NCBI GenBank assembly: GCA_026075535.2
Contig: AP026538.1
Coordinates: 7,564,001-7,628,000 of the forward strand
Reading direction: 5' to 3'
Length of the DNA: 64,000 bases
DNA from: Tricholoma matsutake
Taxonomy: Eukaryota > Basidiomycota > Agaricomycetes > Agaricales > Tricholomataceae
Shown: positions 10,933 through 21,507 of the stretch, piece by piece
How the letters are laid out: each line of letters opens with the position of its first letter
How positions within the stretch are numbered: the stretch's first letter is position 1
Translations under genes and position numbers: made by a program
Notes under the pieces: model-generated
What the model was told of the DNA's origin: nothing
Databases searched by the model: none
What the model saw: only the letters and a program-made list of their open reading frames with translations

Positions 10933-11670
10933 ATGGATCCTGTCAAGGTAGCGGGAGTCACCGAATGGCCCACCCCCAAAACGTGCAAGGAGGTACAGTC
11001 ATTCCTGGGGTTCGCAAATTTCTATCAACACTTCATTGAAGACTTTTTGCATCATGCGAAACCCCTCTTTGAGCTCACAAAGAAGGAGTGCAAATGGGAA
11101 TGGGGACCTTTGGAACAAGGCGCCTTTGACAAAATCAAGAATTGGGTCACATCCTCCCCTATTCTCCGTTTTGCTGACAACACCAAAGCATTTTGCATCA
11201 AGGTGGACAGCTCAGACTATGTGACCGGCTCAGTGCTGTTGCAGCAATCGGCTGATGATCTCAAATGGCACCCTATTGTGTTCTACTCCAAATCACTCAA
11301 TGTGGTCAAATGAAATTACGAGATCCACGACAAGGAGATGCTAGCAGTGATGAGATCATTAGAGGAATGGAGGCATTTCCTTGAAGGTGCGCAGCACAAG
11401 GTAGAGATCTGGACTTACCACAAAAATCTGGAGTACTTCATGACCGCGAAAAAGCTAAATCACAGACAAGCTCGCTGGTCGCTCTATCTTTCGCAGTTCG
11501 ACTTTGTCATGCACCACCATCCTGGAAAGAGTATGGGTAAGTGCGATGCACTTTTGCAACAAGCCAATCATGCGAACGGCGCTGATGATAATCGCAACAC
11601 TACCCTGCTCCACCCCAAATTCTTCGCAATTCACGCACTTGAAGGGGTGACGATCGAAGGAGTGGAGTGA
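10933..11670 (+). pseudogene. Chromovirus RNase H domain
   Basis: Continues from the reverse transcriptase with WPTPKTCKEVQSFLGFANFY, then the RNase H blocks IKVDSSDYVTGSVL, HPIVFYSKSLN, YEIHDKEMLAVM and the tether with HHHPGKSMGKCDAL. It degrades the RNA strand of the hybrid. A TGA at 11311 replaces an arginine before NYEIHD, and another TGA at 11668 precedes the integrase region. Confidence 0.85.
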
Positions 11671-11676
11671 AACATC

Positions 11677-12600
11677 TTGCGCAAAGTGCGAAAGGGGGTT
11701 TGGGATGGAAAGAGCGAAGATGCAGTGGTACTAGTGATGAAGGAGTTGAATAGGGCCAAGGGCAAGACATTGCAAAGCTTGGAGTGGACAGAGGAGGATG
11801 GATTATGGAGGTTTCATGATCGCATTTATGTTCTGCTCATACCAGACTTACGATGCAGAATCGCTGAACAGCATCATGACTCCAAGATTGGTGGACATGT
11901 GGGACGCTGGAAAACACTCGAACTCATCTCACACAATTACTGGTGGCCAAACATGTTGCACTTTGTCAGTCAGTACTGTAAGGCCTGCGATCTGTGTCTT
12001 CACATGAAGGCGCAGAAGCGCCGACCTTTTGGTGAACTACACCCCCTCCCAATCCCTGAAAATTGCTGGGATGTGGTAAGTGTTGATTTCATCACTGAAC
12101 TTCCGGACTCCCATGGCTTCGATGCGACAATGGTGGTGGTAGACTCGGTGAGCAAGTGCAGCCATTTCATACCCACTCACACCACCGTTACAGCGCTGGG
12201 ATCAGCGCAATTGTACTTGCAGAATGTGTGGAAGCTTCATGGCCTCCTGAAATCGATGCTCTCAGATCGGGGACTGCAGTTCATAGTGCAATTCATGCAC
12301 AAATTGTATCACTTGTTGGGGATCACCATTTTGGCATCCACAGCGTATCCCCACAGTCCGATGGCCAGACCAAACGAGTCAATCAGGAGCTCAAGCAGTA
12401 CATCTGCATTTTTGTGAATGAGCACCAAAATGATTGGGACACTCTGCTCCCTCTGGGCGAATTCGCATACAATAACCATGTCCACTCATCCACCCAGCAC
12501 TCCCCCTTCTTCGTTGACACTGGCAGACATCCACGGATGGGTTTTGAGCCCAACCAATGACCCTTGAGGCTTGAGGCAGTCAATGAGTTTGCGGATCACA
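11677..12600 (+). pseudogene. Chromovirus integrase (catalytic Glu changed to Lys)
   Basis: The HHCC zinc-binding part reads HHDSKIGGHVGRWKTLELI, then CKACDLCLHMK (11870-12010). The catalytic core follows: VDFITELPDS with the first Asp, LSDRGLQF with the second, and SDGQTKRVNQ where the family has SDGQTERVNQ. The third catalytic residue is thus lysine (codon 12372-12374). The core is also split between two frames near 12300. Integrase would insert the cDNA; this copy cannot. Confidence 0.85.
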
Positions 12601-12860
12601 TAAAGTCGACGTTGGAGGAGGCTCGTGCTGCCCTTGCCAAATCAAAGGATGATATGGTGAGGTACTATAACCAATGGCAAATCCCCACACCAATTTTCAC
12701 AATCAGCGAAAAGGTCTTCCTGGATGTTTCGGATATCAGCACAACTAGACCCACAAAGAAATTTGTGCACCGCTTCCTGGGGCCATACCCAGTCATTCAT
12801 CCTGTTGGCTTGCATGCATATCACCTCCAACTGCCACCATCGATGGCTTGAATACATCCA

Positions 12861-13220
12861 GTGTTTCACATCATCAAGCTCATGCCCATGCCAATGGACC
12901 CGATCGAAGGTCACCATGCAAAACCACCACCGCCCCCCAAGATTGTAGGAGGAGAGGAGAGGTATGAGGTGGATGAGGTGCTGGACAGCAGGATGAAGGG
13001 TAGGAAGTTGCAGTATCTGGTCAGATGGAGAGGTTATGGGCACGAAGAGAATTCATGGATTCCAGAGGAGGATCTCGATGCTGCAAAACTAATTGCGAAC
13101 TTCTACAGGGCTGATCCGAGTGCCCCAAAATGTGTTAATGTGCTTACCTTTGGACAGATGGGATTCCGACCACCATATCCGCACCGATGGAACTTTGCGC
13201 ATCGGGACGCTGCGCCTTAA
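12861..13220 (+). CDS. Chromodomain tail of chromovirus Pol
   Basis: The C-terminal open frame holds the integrase tail HPVFHIIKLMPMP followed by a canonical chromodomain: YEVDEVLDSRMKGRKLQYL, VRWRGYGHEENSWIPEEDL and ANFYRADP. Aromatic residues suited to binding a methyl-lysine are present (Tyr at the start, Trp of VRW, Tyr of GYG). In chromoviruses this domain steers integration to heterochromatin marked by H3K9 methylation. It is separated from the rest of Pol by a TGA at 12849 where arginine is expected. Confidence 0.85.
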   Translation: MFHIIKLMPMPMDPIEGHHAKPPPPPKIVGGEERYEVDEVLDSRMKGRKLQYLVRWRGYGHEENSWIPEEDLDAAKLIANFYRADPSAPKCVNVLTFGQMGFRPPYPHRWNFAHRDAAP

Positions 13221-13232
13221 GGGGGGGCGTGA

Positions 13233-13869
13233 TGTAAGGGGAACACCTTACAAGCCCCTACAATGGTTTGCGCACATTTGTGAACATTCCTGCACACCTG
13301 CAAATGTTTGCACAACAAAGCGCCTTTTTGTGCAATGAGGTGCCTTTTGTGCAATGAGGTGCCTTTTGTGCCAACCATCTACAAACATTCCGATATGTCG
13401 ATCCATCAGCCCCTATTGTACTCTCACCATTCTCACAGTCAATACTCCTGCGCAAACTGTTGTTGCAGTTTGCACCATTGCGCAAACCAGTTGCACAATT
13501 GTTGTGCCTGTGGAAATGATCGAGGATGTCTTTGCATGCCCATTACCAATCATGGCCTGATGTGGACACCACTTACCGAGTATGGCCTGATGCGGACACT
13601 ATCACTGATTGATGGCTGTCTCCCCAAATGGGAACACGACCCTGGATCTGAATTAGTGCTAGGATGGAAGGGGCTCCAAGTATTTTAGAACATCACATGC
13701 CTTCCATATATATACTTCGGCCTTGCACCAGACTCCTTAGAGTTTTCTCTTTGGTTTTCCCTTGCAAGGTATGGGTCTTTTCCTTGTTCAATAGTTATTG
13801 AATCTAAACTTTGGTTTTCCCTTGCAAGTATTGAGTTCTTAGGACTCTGATCATAAGGTTGCCCTTACA
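13233..13869 (+). repeat. 3' LTR of chromovirus
   Basis: Starts TGTAAGGGG and ends CCCTTACA. It matches the 5' LTR throughout, with one extra roughly 20-bp unit near 13335-13360. The following 5 bp ACTAC repeat the bases before the 5' LTR. Confidence 0.9.
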
Positions 13870-14286
13870 ACTACTAGTAAATCAAGTGTAAATACCCAGC
13901 TGATAAGAGAGGAAGAATGGGAAAATTACAGAAGAGCCTTCAGTGCACAAGGTAGCAGACACTGAAGGTGTATAGGAGGTGTGATGACTGAGGGAGTTGA
14001 TCACACAGGTTGCAAAACACCTCATCCACTCATTTGACATGTGTGTGACAGGCTGGTTGATGATTTTGATCCAGGGAGTTACCCAAAATAGGCTGACACA
14101 TGATGGGAAACTACCATATATAGAAGGACGGGGAGGGGGGGGGTCCCAGATGGCCACATAAAAAAAATTATGAGTGGATGTCTAAAATTTGCGGCCTGTC
14201 ACCCCCTTGGTTTGATTGGAATACTTTTCATATATCTTTAGGATACTTTGAGCAGAAATATCCAGCTGTGCATCCAGTGCTGCATT
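13870..14286. other. Non-coding flank with G-run signature
   Basis: No gene is recognised. At 14131-14170 a broken run of G is followed by GTCCCAGATGGCC and TAAAAAAAATT, similar to the signature at 6175. Confidence 0.45.
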
Positions 14287-14944
14287 CACTACTGGGGCTG
14301 ACCTGTGTTTCCCACAGAAACACAGCCTTAGAAACTTGTTTTAAGACTTCTGATGTGTATATCCTTTGGATATTCTTAATATGTATGTAAAAGAAATGTC
14401 AGGGAAATATTTTACATGTATCCAAGCTGTATCTGCAAGGAACATAAAAGGTGTATTCTACAATGTTTCTTTCAGATCCCTTCTGGAAACATTTTTCATG
14501 TTCCCTTTGTGTAAGTTAAATAAACACTTTTATGTAATTATGGTATGTGCAGAATACATTTAACATGTAATTTTATTATGTGTTTCCTATGGATACATGT
14601 GTAACCATGGTAACCCCTTTGTTCTTTGCATGTATCCATAGAAAACACATAATAAAATATATGTCAAGTGTTTTCTGCAGATACAGCCATAATTACATAA
14701 AAAGTGTTTCCTTAACTTACACAAAGGGAACATGAAAAATGTTTCCAGAAGGGATCTGGAAGAAACATTGTAGAATACACCTTTTATGTTCCTTGCAGAT
14801 ACAGCTTGGATACATGTAAAATATTTCCCTGACATTTCTTTTACATACATATTAAGAATATCCAAAGGATATACACATCAGAAGTCTTAAAACAAGTTTC
14901 TAAGGCTGTGTTTCTGTGGGAAACACAGGTCAGCCCCAGTAGTG
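14287..14944. mobile_element. CACTA-like foldback element, 658 bp
   Basis: The left half (14287 to about 14600) returns almost base for base as an inverted copy ending at 14944, with only a short centre between the arms near 14600-14640. The ends read CACTACTGGGGCTG and its inverse, starting with the CACTA that names the superfamily. The bases ATT flank both sides (14284-14286, 14945-14947), as expected for its 3-bp duplication. It has no transposase. It is a non-autonomous, nearly full-length palindrome. Confidence 0.8.
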
Positions 14945-16240
14945 ATTGTGCAGGTAGAGGTGATGCCTCAAGCTGTGTTAGCTCCTGTGACTCCCCATGT
15001 TGTCTTGAATGCTAATTATCAAGTGTTCTCTCTTGATCCTGGCATTCTCACTCCATCTACTTCGTGGTCTCCGAACTTTGCAACTCCTCATACGCCGCTA
15101 CAGTCCTTTTCTACTCATCAATTCACTTTTGCGGCATAACTCATCTCGTCCTTCGATGAGAATCTCCCTGCTATTCAGCCTCCGAACTTGTCTTTGCCAA
15201 AGAAGCAGACATCTCCATCATCACCTCAACAAAAGTTCTCTCTGCTATCAAGAATGACGCGAGCTCGAGTTTCTCCGAGATTTTATTCCATGTATTCCAG
15301 GACAAAGACCAAGATGGGCCGATCATTGAGCGCGAGCAGAGTCATGGGAATACAGTCCAGTCTTTCCTTAGTGCCCGGTCCAAGCATTCCCGAAGTGACA
15401 TTCTGGACATCTGGTGGCATCATAGAGATGGTCGTCTGGACTGAGATTCACAACTCATGTATCCTATGAGTACATCATTTACTGAAATAAAACCTGTTCA
15501 CCCTGCTCTCTCGTCATTTGCTGTGCAAAAAGTGAAGGATAAACTTGTTCTGGAGGCAACACGGCTTGACAACGGATACCAATGCAAGATCTTCGAATTG
15601 GGCGCGAGAGTAGGATGCTGATAGGTGTTGCTGCAACATATTTCGAGATCGACCCTGATCTTTTCGTTCATGGCGCGGCGGATTTGGACGACAAGCTTGC
15701 GAAAATATTGGAAAAGAACCGGCGGGATGTTACGGTGGAACCGTTCTTGAAGCTGGTCAATCACGAACATTTGGAGACGGTCGGCATTCTTCACTCGTTA
15801 CGGACACTGGCCAACTTCATACCAGAACTTGGCGAGCTCAAATCCCATGTCTCTCTACTTTTTTTGTACGCGGGCCGCAAAACATCGTATACCAGTACAT
15901 GGGACCAAGGTTCAACACCGTCTAGCAATTTGCAGATTCCTTCAATCTGGACATCATGCGGATGGCAAAGAAGATGTCGACTGATTATGCTTCGACATAA
16001 GTGGATGCCTTCACAAGAACTGAGTAGAAATGGCTGCTTGAGAGCACTCTGGGCACTCATTTGCTTCGCTGAAGAGAGAGACGCCTTGAAGCGTTGTTAG
16101 CTTAATTAGTGTTTATCCGGCAATCAGTGATGCACGTGATGACCGAAATCGCCGAAGCTTTGAAGCTTTTCAGAGAGCACACCAAACAGAAAGGAGTCGT
16201 GTTACTATGTTACTATATTGATATCTACCTACGCCACATA
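14945..16240 (+). pseudogene. Decayed gene, DUF6589-like region
   Basis: A plausible protein can be followed across frames: ASSSFSEILFHVFQDKDQ near 15250, IWWHHRDGRLD near 15410, SFTEIKPVHPALSSFA near 15475, then the best block at 15600-15850 (YFEIDPDLFVHGAADLDD, FLKLVNHEHLETVGILHS, TLANFIPELGELKSHVSLLF) and MRMAKKMSTDYAST near 15955. The NHEHLETVGILH / LRTLANFIPEL block recalls the DUF6589 proteins that are abundant and repeat-associated in Agaricomycetes; that identification is from memory. Stops and frame changes (15137, 15620, 15865 and later) mark it as broken. Function is unknown. Confidence 0.45.
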
Positions 16241-16709
16241 AGTAGCTAAGGACATATTAAAAAATACGCCTCGATAGACCAAGTAAGTAAAAAGGGCTAG
16301 TGGGGTAGCATCAAAACCTCAATGAGGAAAGCTTGCCACCACTGCTGAGCGAAATACACTGTGATGTGCAATGAACTAAATAAGTAGATAGATGGGAAAC
16401 AGGGATCAGAAACCAGCTCCATCCGCAGCAGTGCGCTGGACTTGGCCCCAAATACGGCCTGCCAGACGAATCGAGTGAGCGTGCCACTCCATGGCAATAG
16501 AGTGGACAGTCGAATAGAGGGGGAAAGGGGGGAATGTGGCGCTGTGTTCATGGATGTCATACTTAAATCAGTGGGAGGACAGTGGGCACAATCAACCAAC
16601 AGATTGAGTACCATGTACCATAATGTACCGTAAGAATAGCAATGGAAGAATTATCATGTATCAGAATGTATTGATAGCAACAATCTCACAATTAGATTTG
16701 ACCTTGTAT
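16241..16709. other. Intergenic, 3' side of ULA1
   Basis: No domain or codon structure is seen. It is the downstream region of the leftward ULA1 gene and the left border of the gene island. Confidence 0.5.
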
Positions 16710-18590
16710 CTAAACAATCCCCGTCCACGTCTCAACTAAATCGACGACACAGTAGCTCTCAATCGGCACATACTGCTTCGTGATCATCTTGATTACCTCC
16801 TGTGCAACGAGCCCTCCAAGGAAAGCAGCGGTATTCGGGAGGTCGGCTGTCGGCGCACGAGCACTGAATCATTGATCATATCCGTTACTTCACGAGATAT
16901 AATGAGATATAATGAGAACCTACAGCTCGCCCACAGCATCGGAAAATTCTTCGGGAAGGGAGGTGCCTTGAGGAAGTAACGCCTGAGCTTCAGTAGTGAG
17001 GAATTTGACAGTAGGTTGGACGCCAGGGTGTTTGGAGGTAAAAGCGGATAGGGCTGAAAGTGCGAGATGGGTGGCCGCTGGCTTGGGCGAATTTGCGAGT
17101 GCGTTCGCTAGGAAACTGATATGAAACATATGTTTCGAGTATCTACTGTATTTACGAACCTAACGCAACCGGATCACTATCCAGCACACCCCACTTCTTG
17201 CCTCGGAGCAGCTTGAGTCCATGGGAATTCTTGACAAACGTATCCACAAGAGCGTCGTCTATCGGGACGGTGAGGAATGACTTGAATATTGCTTTCTCTT
17301 CTTCAGCGCGGGTCTTATACAGTTTCTGGAGATGGATATAGCTATTCGTGTCGGCTTTCATGTCCGGGAGCGTGCTTGTAAGGGGCAGCGTGTGGGGGGG
17401 CTGTAGCGTGAATTTATGCAAGGCAGAAAGGAGGTGGAAGAAGGGAGGTGATTCAGGCATAAGCGATGATAAAGCTAGGTCCTGGAATAGGGAGGCGATG
17501 TCGGAGGGAACAGTGGTGTCGGTCCAGCACCGATATGCTTGCGATTCTGCTTCGTCAAAGTTTTCTTCATCGAACTTGAATTTCATGGCAAGAACGCCCT
17601 CTTTGAAGGCTTTCTTCTCGGCGTAGGTTTGAGGTGGTTTTCCATCGTGCTAAAACAATTATCAAATCTAGAGTTTTCTGGAAGCTTGGAAATACGCTCA
17701 CCAATTTTTTCCACTCTTCTAATGCTCGAACAAGGATGATGACGTAGGGTACATGAGTGTGGTCGGTAGGATCCATATTAGCAAAGTCTAACGCCAGTGA
17801 ATAATCTAGCAGTGCTGGGAAAGCTTTGTCAATTCGCAAAGAAGGTGCGGTTTCGGTGTGACTTTCAATGACTGGGAATAGCCCGATCAGCACCAATAAA
17901 GTCTCGCACGCGGTAATAAGGCTCACCTGCATGCTCGTGGAATTGAATGAAGAACTCAGCTAAGAAACCAGCTGATCTAACAACGACCAACATCGGGAAA
18001 GTGACGTCAGACCACAAGAGGTTCGATAAATTTTCCAGTAGTGAGGGATCCAGATTATGCGCGATCACAAGCGTAAATGAGGTCAAGTAAGATGGGTTCA
18101 TCTGCAATATATCTTCCACATTCGACGTGTCCGCGCTGCTCTCCACACCGTCATTAAGCTCAGCCAGCAACCGAACGGCTTCTTCCGCGCGCGATTTACC
18201 AATGCTAGAATGTCCCTCGAGGAAGAAGTTATTGCCAGCGTCCTCGGGTGTTACGTTCGTGTGGTCAAGGATAGTGAAATGGCCGATCCCCGGGAGCACC
18301 AAATTCTTGAGAATCGAAGTAGATGTTGCAGAGCCGGATATCACCAGGACTCGTGAGTTTTCAAGTGCATTCTGACCGCTTGCGGCCCAGAGACTACATT
18401 GGTTGGTTTGAGATAGCAAATCAAGATCTGGTAGAACTTGTCTACCACGTACCGAAGTTGACGGTCATAACGCCTTGTCTTGTTATCTGGTTGGCCACTA
18501 GGATGATCTACTTAGATTCCCGAACTTGATAAAGATGAGGACATACTCGAGGGTGATTGCAGTTGTAGCAGATTCAATGGATTGACTCAT
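16710..18590 (-). CDS. ULA1: NEDD8-activating enzyme E1 regulatory subunit
   Basis: Seven exons (18590-18547, 18497-18453, 18393-17927, 17871-17702, 17649-17156, 17115-16924, 16863-16710) give 1566 bp and 521 residues, close to the usual length of about 530. The protein shows NKTRRYDRQLRLWAASGQ at the start, the Rossmann-type VLVISGSATSTSILKNLVLP and the DHTNVTPEDAGNNFFL block. The tail has ARAPTADLPNTAAFLGGLVA and EVIKMITKQYVPI. All are hallmarks of APPBP1/Ula1, which pairs with Uba3 to adenylate and transfer NEDD8/Rub1 for cullin activation. As in the family, it lacks the catalytic cysteine domain. The start at 18590 is chosen because the first intron (to 18498) then keeps frame. Introns are about 40-60 bp. 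It faces PSF1 divergently across about 395 bp. Confidence 0.95.
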
Positions 18591-18985
18591 TTGATAAAGT
18601 GGAGATGAGGATGCCGTTGAACAAATACAAGTCAACACAAGTTCCATGACTCTGGATTGCTTCTACTAACCGTTTCACAAGTCCCTCATTCAACCTTTGA
18701 TTCTGAATAGCAGCTGCTACGACTCGGAATCGTAATAGTTTGCCTCCGGAACCACCGTGACCACTGGCAACTGACTGGCAGCTGACTGGCAACTTGCAAG
18801 TGTCATCGCAAAACTCATCACATCTTTCTGTCCCTCTAGAGTCGGTGTTGGATTCCTACGGGCAGTTGTGCACGGTGCAGTAGATATGATCTCAGCTACA
18901 TACCATCATCAGTTGACATGGAAGACTGACGCGCTCACAATTGACGCGAAGTGTCACGCGTGACAAGCACTTGAGCTTTACGACG
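18591..18985. promoter_or_regulatory. Shared divergent promoter region of ULA1 and PSF1
   Basis: This is the only non-coding DNA between two divergently transcribed housekeeping genes. An open frame on the minus strand (18574-18792) overlaps ULA1 exon 1 in another frame and shows no domain, so I treat it as chance. No clear TATA box is seen. Several CACGTG/GACGCG-like words (for example 18930-18960, with inverted cacgcgtgac near 18955) could be factor sites. Confidence 0.45.
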
Positions 18986-19582
18986 ATGAGCGATGCGCGA
19001 CAGTATGGCGAGCTCGCAACCCAGCTCGTGATGGAATCGCGGCGATCAACACAGACAGACACTCTTTTGAAGTACAATGACATGCTCATACGATCTATCG
19101 TTCGCGAACAGCGCGACCTCGAAAAAGCCGCGGAATCTCTTGCACTCCAATCCGGCCCTCCACCTCCCGCACTCCTCATCATCCAAACCGCCATAAACCG
19201 CAATAAGCGTTGTCTATTAGCGTACCACACCCACCGTACAGATCGATTGCGAGACATGTACTGGGCAGTCGGCGGTGCCCTTCCACATGTACTATCAAAC
19301 CAGGATATCAGAAGCAAGCTTTCGCCGCATGAGGTGGATTTTCTGCGACAGTATAACAGCTCTGTTATGGAGTTTCGATCAGAATTTACACATGAGCTGG
19401 ACATCATGGCCAGCATCACGAACCCACCCAAAGACTTGCATACACTGGTGGAGGTTGTGAGGGATTGTGGGGTCATTCAGACGGAACTGGGGAGTATAGA
19501 TTTCCAGAAAGGACAGAGATTCATGGTTAGGCGAGCTGATATCGAACATCTCATTGTTCAGGGATATCTAGCAGAGGTTTAA
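18986..19582 (+). CDS. PSF1: GINS complex subunit Psf1
   Basis: A single uninterrupted frame of 198 residues, about the family length. It carries the GINS A-domain helices (YGELATQLVMESRR, YNDMLIRSIVREQRDL), the conserved NRNKRCLLAYHTHRTDRLRD block (Psf1 signature RNRRC..AY..DRL), and the C-terminal B-domain that ends ADIEHLIVQGYLAEV. Psf1 joins Psf2, Psf3 and Sld5 in GINS, which with Cdc45 and Mcm2-7 forms the replicative helicase in the nucleus. Translation could begin 15 codons earlier at 18941, but MSDARQYGELATQ at 18986 lines up with the usual start. Its stop lies only 61 bp before the next gene's likely ATG. Confidence 0.95.
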   Translation: MSDARQYGELATQLVMESRRSTQTDTLLKYNDMLIRSIVREQRDLEKAAESLALQSGPPPPALLIIQTAINRNKRCLLAYHTHRTDRLRDMYWAVGGALPHVLSNQDIRSKLSPHEVDFLRQYNSSVMEFRSEFTHELDIMASITNPPKDLHTLVEVVRDCGVIQTELGSIDFQKGQRFMVRRADIEHLIVQGYLAEV

Positions 19583-19643
19583 TCGAAATGAGATATTGAA
19601 TTCCAAAGTTGTAACCAAACAAACACGCGCCTTGTCTCTCTCC

Positions 19644-20779
19644 ATGGCTCAACGAATGGCGCAGGTGGCGTCCAGACATTCCAGTTTCCTTCGTTCATAT
19701 CATCCGTCGTCACCGTCTCTGGCCGCTCTAGCTCTCAAGAAAAGACATCCAGAAATATCTGAATTAGGACTACGTTCTCATCTTCCTCCAGACTCCAACT
19801 CCAAGCCTGACCCCAATAATCCCTCACAAATACCAGACCAGGACTGGGAAATACGTACTGGTTCGTCTTGATTACTTCTACATGTCGTTCATGAACCCTC
19901 TGATACTACTTCCAGCCGTATATAGGACGCGCAATATACGTGCTACAACATACTCTTCCAGACTTCTTCCATACAGGACTTGTCACCTTAATTGACAAAG
20001 CCACAGGAACACCACGGCCCTCAGGCTCAATTCCCATCGTCAACGCAAATCCACTGGATAACCAGCCGCACAACGAAGACTCCGAGTCAATATACAGTCC
20101 AAAAATACGTCTCTCGTACACGCCTCCCGTAGCACTTCCTGCCCCTTTCCCGAAGACTCTCCATGTCGAAGGTAATGACGTCAGTGCCTTTGTGTTAAAT
20201 CAAATCTCATTTTCAGACACAGGTTTACCCCTTTACATGGCTTCCTCTGTCTTTGTCCGACACACGCTAAACGCGCTATACTCCGATATAAGTGTCGTCC
20301 TCAGGAAGGTGGTTGTGAACACTCCACGATACAGGAACCCTTCGTCATTGCATACAGGATCTTCTCAGCCTTCAGAGCCCGAACACGAAAAGCACTCGAG
20401 CAAGTCATCAAAGAGGATGAGCAGGGAGAAGAGCTTATTTATAGGGCTCTGTGTTACCGGAACAGGGAGAGTCAGTGGAGGTAGAGGAGAGTGGCAGGTG
20501 TACGTCCCTCTTTTTTTTTCTTCCCTTGTTCTTTTCTGATTTGAATGTAGGAATTCCACATACACGTTCTCACCTGTGACGGGACTAATATACATGCACA
20601 CCATCGATTCGATTCATCCCGAGCCGCATCAGGCAGTATACGATTCACTGCGGTCCAGTCTAGGGAATGTGTTTGGGCTCGGGCTCAGAGGGAGTGGCGG
20701 GGCGAGACCCAATGAAGCAGTGTGTAAGAATGTTAGTTGCGGTACGGACAACGGTGATGGGAAACCGCAAGAACGTTGA
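19644..20779 (+). CDS. C6orf136/DUF2358-like conserved protein
   Basis: Four exons (19644-19860, 19926-20171, 20217-20499, 20551-20779) join in phase to 975 bp, 324 residues. The N-terminus is Arg/Ser-rich with few acids (MAQRMAQVASRHSSFLRSYH), as in mitochondrial presequences. The core reads IYVLQHTLPDFFHTGLV, IYSPKIRLSYTPPV, LPLYMASSVFVRHTLNALYS, then after a low-complexity Ser/Lys insert STYTFSPVTGLIYMHTIDSI. The order of helix, strands and the final hydrophobic strand with a GLI..H..D motif recalls the DUF2358 (SnoaL-like) fold of C6orf136. This is a family resemblance by eye, not proven; the biochemical role is unknown. An in-frame ATG at 19596 exists, but it is 14 bp from PSF1. Confidence 0.6.
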
Positions 20780-21507
20780 ACTCGCAACAGTGTATATCTT
20801 TCCTTCCTGGTTTGTACGGTGTTGTATATCATCTCCATAAATCAACTCCGTCAACTTGACATACTCTTTCCATTGACATCGAACAGGTAATCCCCAGGTT
20901 GCCTTTTTTTGTTCTATCGTGAAAGGCTATCTAATGGCATACTTATTTGTCACCTAGATTTGATCAGAAAAGGTGCTGTAAGGGTCCCCACGTTATTCTT
21001 TTCACAGGGCAGCATTTTCGGAAAGGGTACATTATCTATACCTGGCATTTATCGTATCTTTTTCTTCGGGTTCTGAATCTACATTTTGCAAGCGTCGGTG
21101 ACAAACAACTCAAGTCATAATTCGAACGTCAACATTGTCATTCGAGAACCGCCGCTGCGGGTGGAAACAGAAATATATAAATAATAGACTGGTATTCAAA
21201 CAGAAATACAAGTCCTGGTACCAAGATATGTGGGTATGAGACCAAAACATTGAGCGATTTAACAGATAAGAAAATAAGAATAATGTTACCATGAAACTGT
21301 TGATCCCAGGACCAAGAGAACGTTTGATCCACAGGATCAAACAGCAAAAGAGGGAGAGGTCACGAGTACACGATGACGCGTTACAAATGGACGTGATGAG
21401 GTAAGGGGTCAGGAGGTGAAACGTTGGGATCTACCACAGAGATATCACATCCACCCCAGCTAGAATGACACGAACAAGAGACTGGATTTAAATAATGCTG
21501 TGAAATC
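20780..21507. other. Convergent intergenic region
   Basis: The 3' sides of the C6orf136-like gene (rightward) and the LysM gene (leftward) meet here. No gene is seen; small open frames overlap without domains. Confidence 0.5.

Larger units (their letters stand above)
6666..13869 (+). mobile_element. Ty3/gypsy chromovirus, complete but inactive
   Basis: Two LTRs of about 617 and 637 bp enclose gag, protease, reverse transcriptase, RNase H, integrase and a C-terminal chromodomain in the order typical of chromoviruses. The 5 bp ACTAC stand immediately before the 5' LTR (6661-6665) and immediately after the 3' LTR (13870-13874), an exact target duplication that fixes the limits. A purine-rich tract ending in ggggggg (13219-13232) precedes the 3' LTR. 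Many premature stops, a solo-LTR insertion and a mutated integrase glutamate show it cannot move by itself. Confidence 0.92.

Noticed and set aside
14366..14865. Two nearly identical small proteins in opposite orientation
   Set aside because: They are mirror translations of the palindromic CACTA-like foldback element, with no start context or domain.
18574..18792. Open frame of 72 residues on the minus strand between ULA1 and PSF1
   Set aside because: It overlaps ULA1 exon 1 in another frame and shows no domain.
20365..20604. Alternative frame in the third exon of the C6orf136-like gene
   Set aside because: The chosen frame is the only one that joins to both neighbouring exons in phase.
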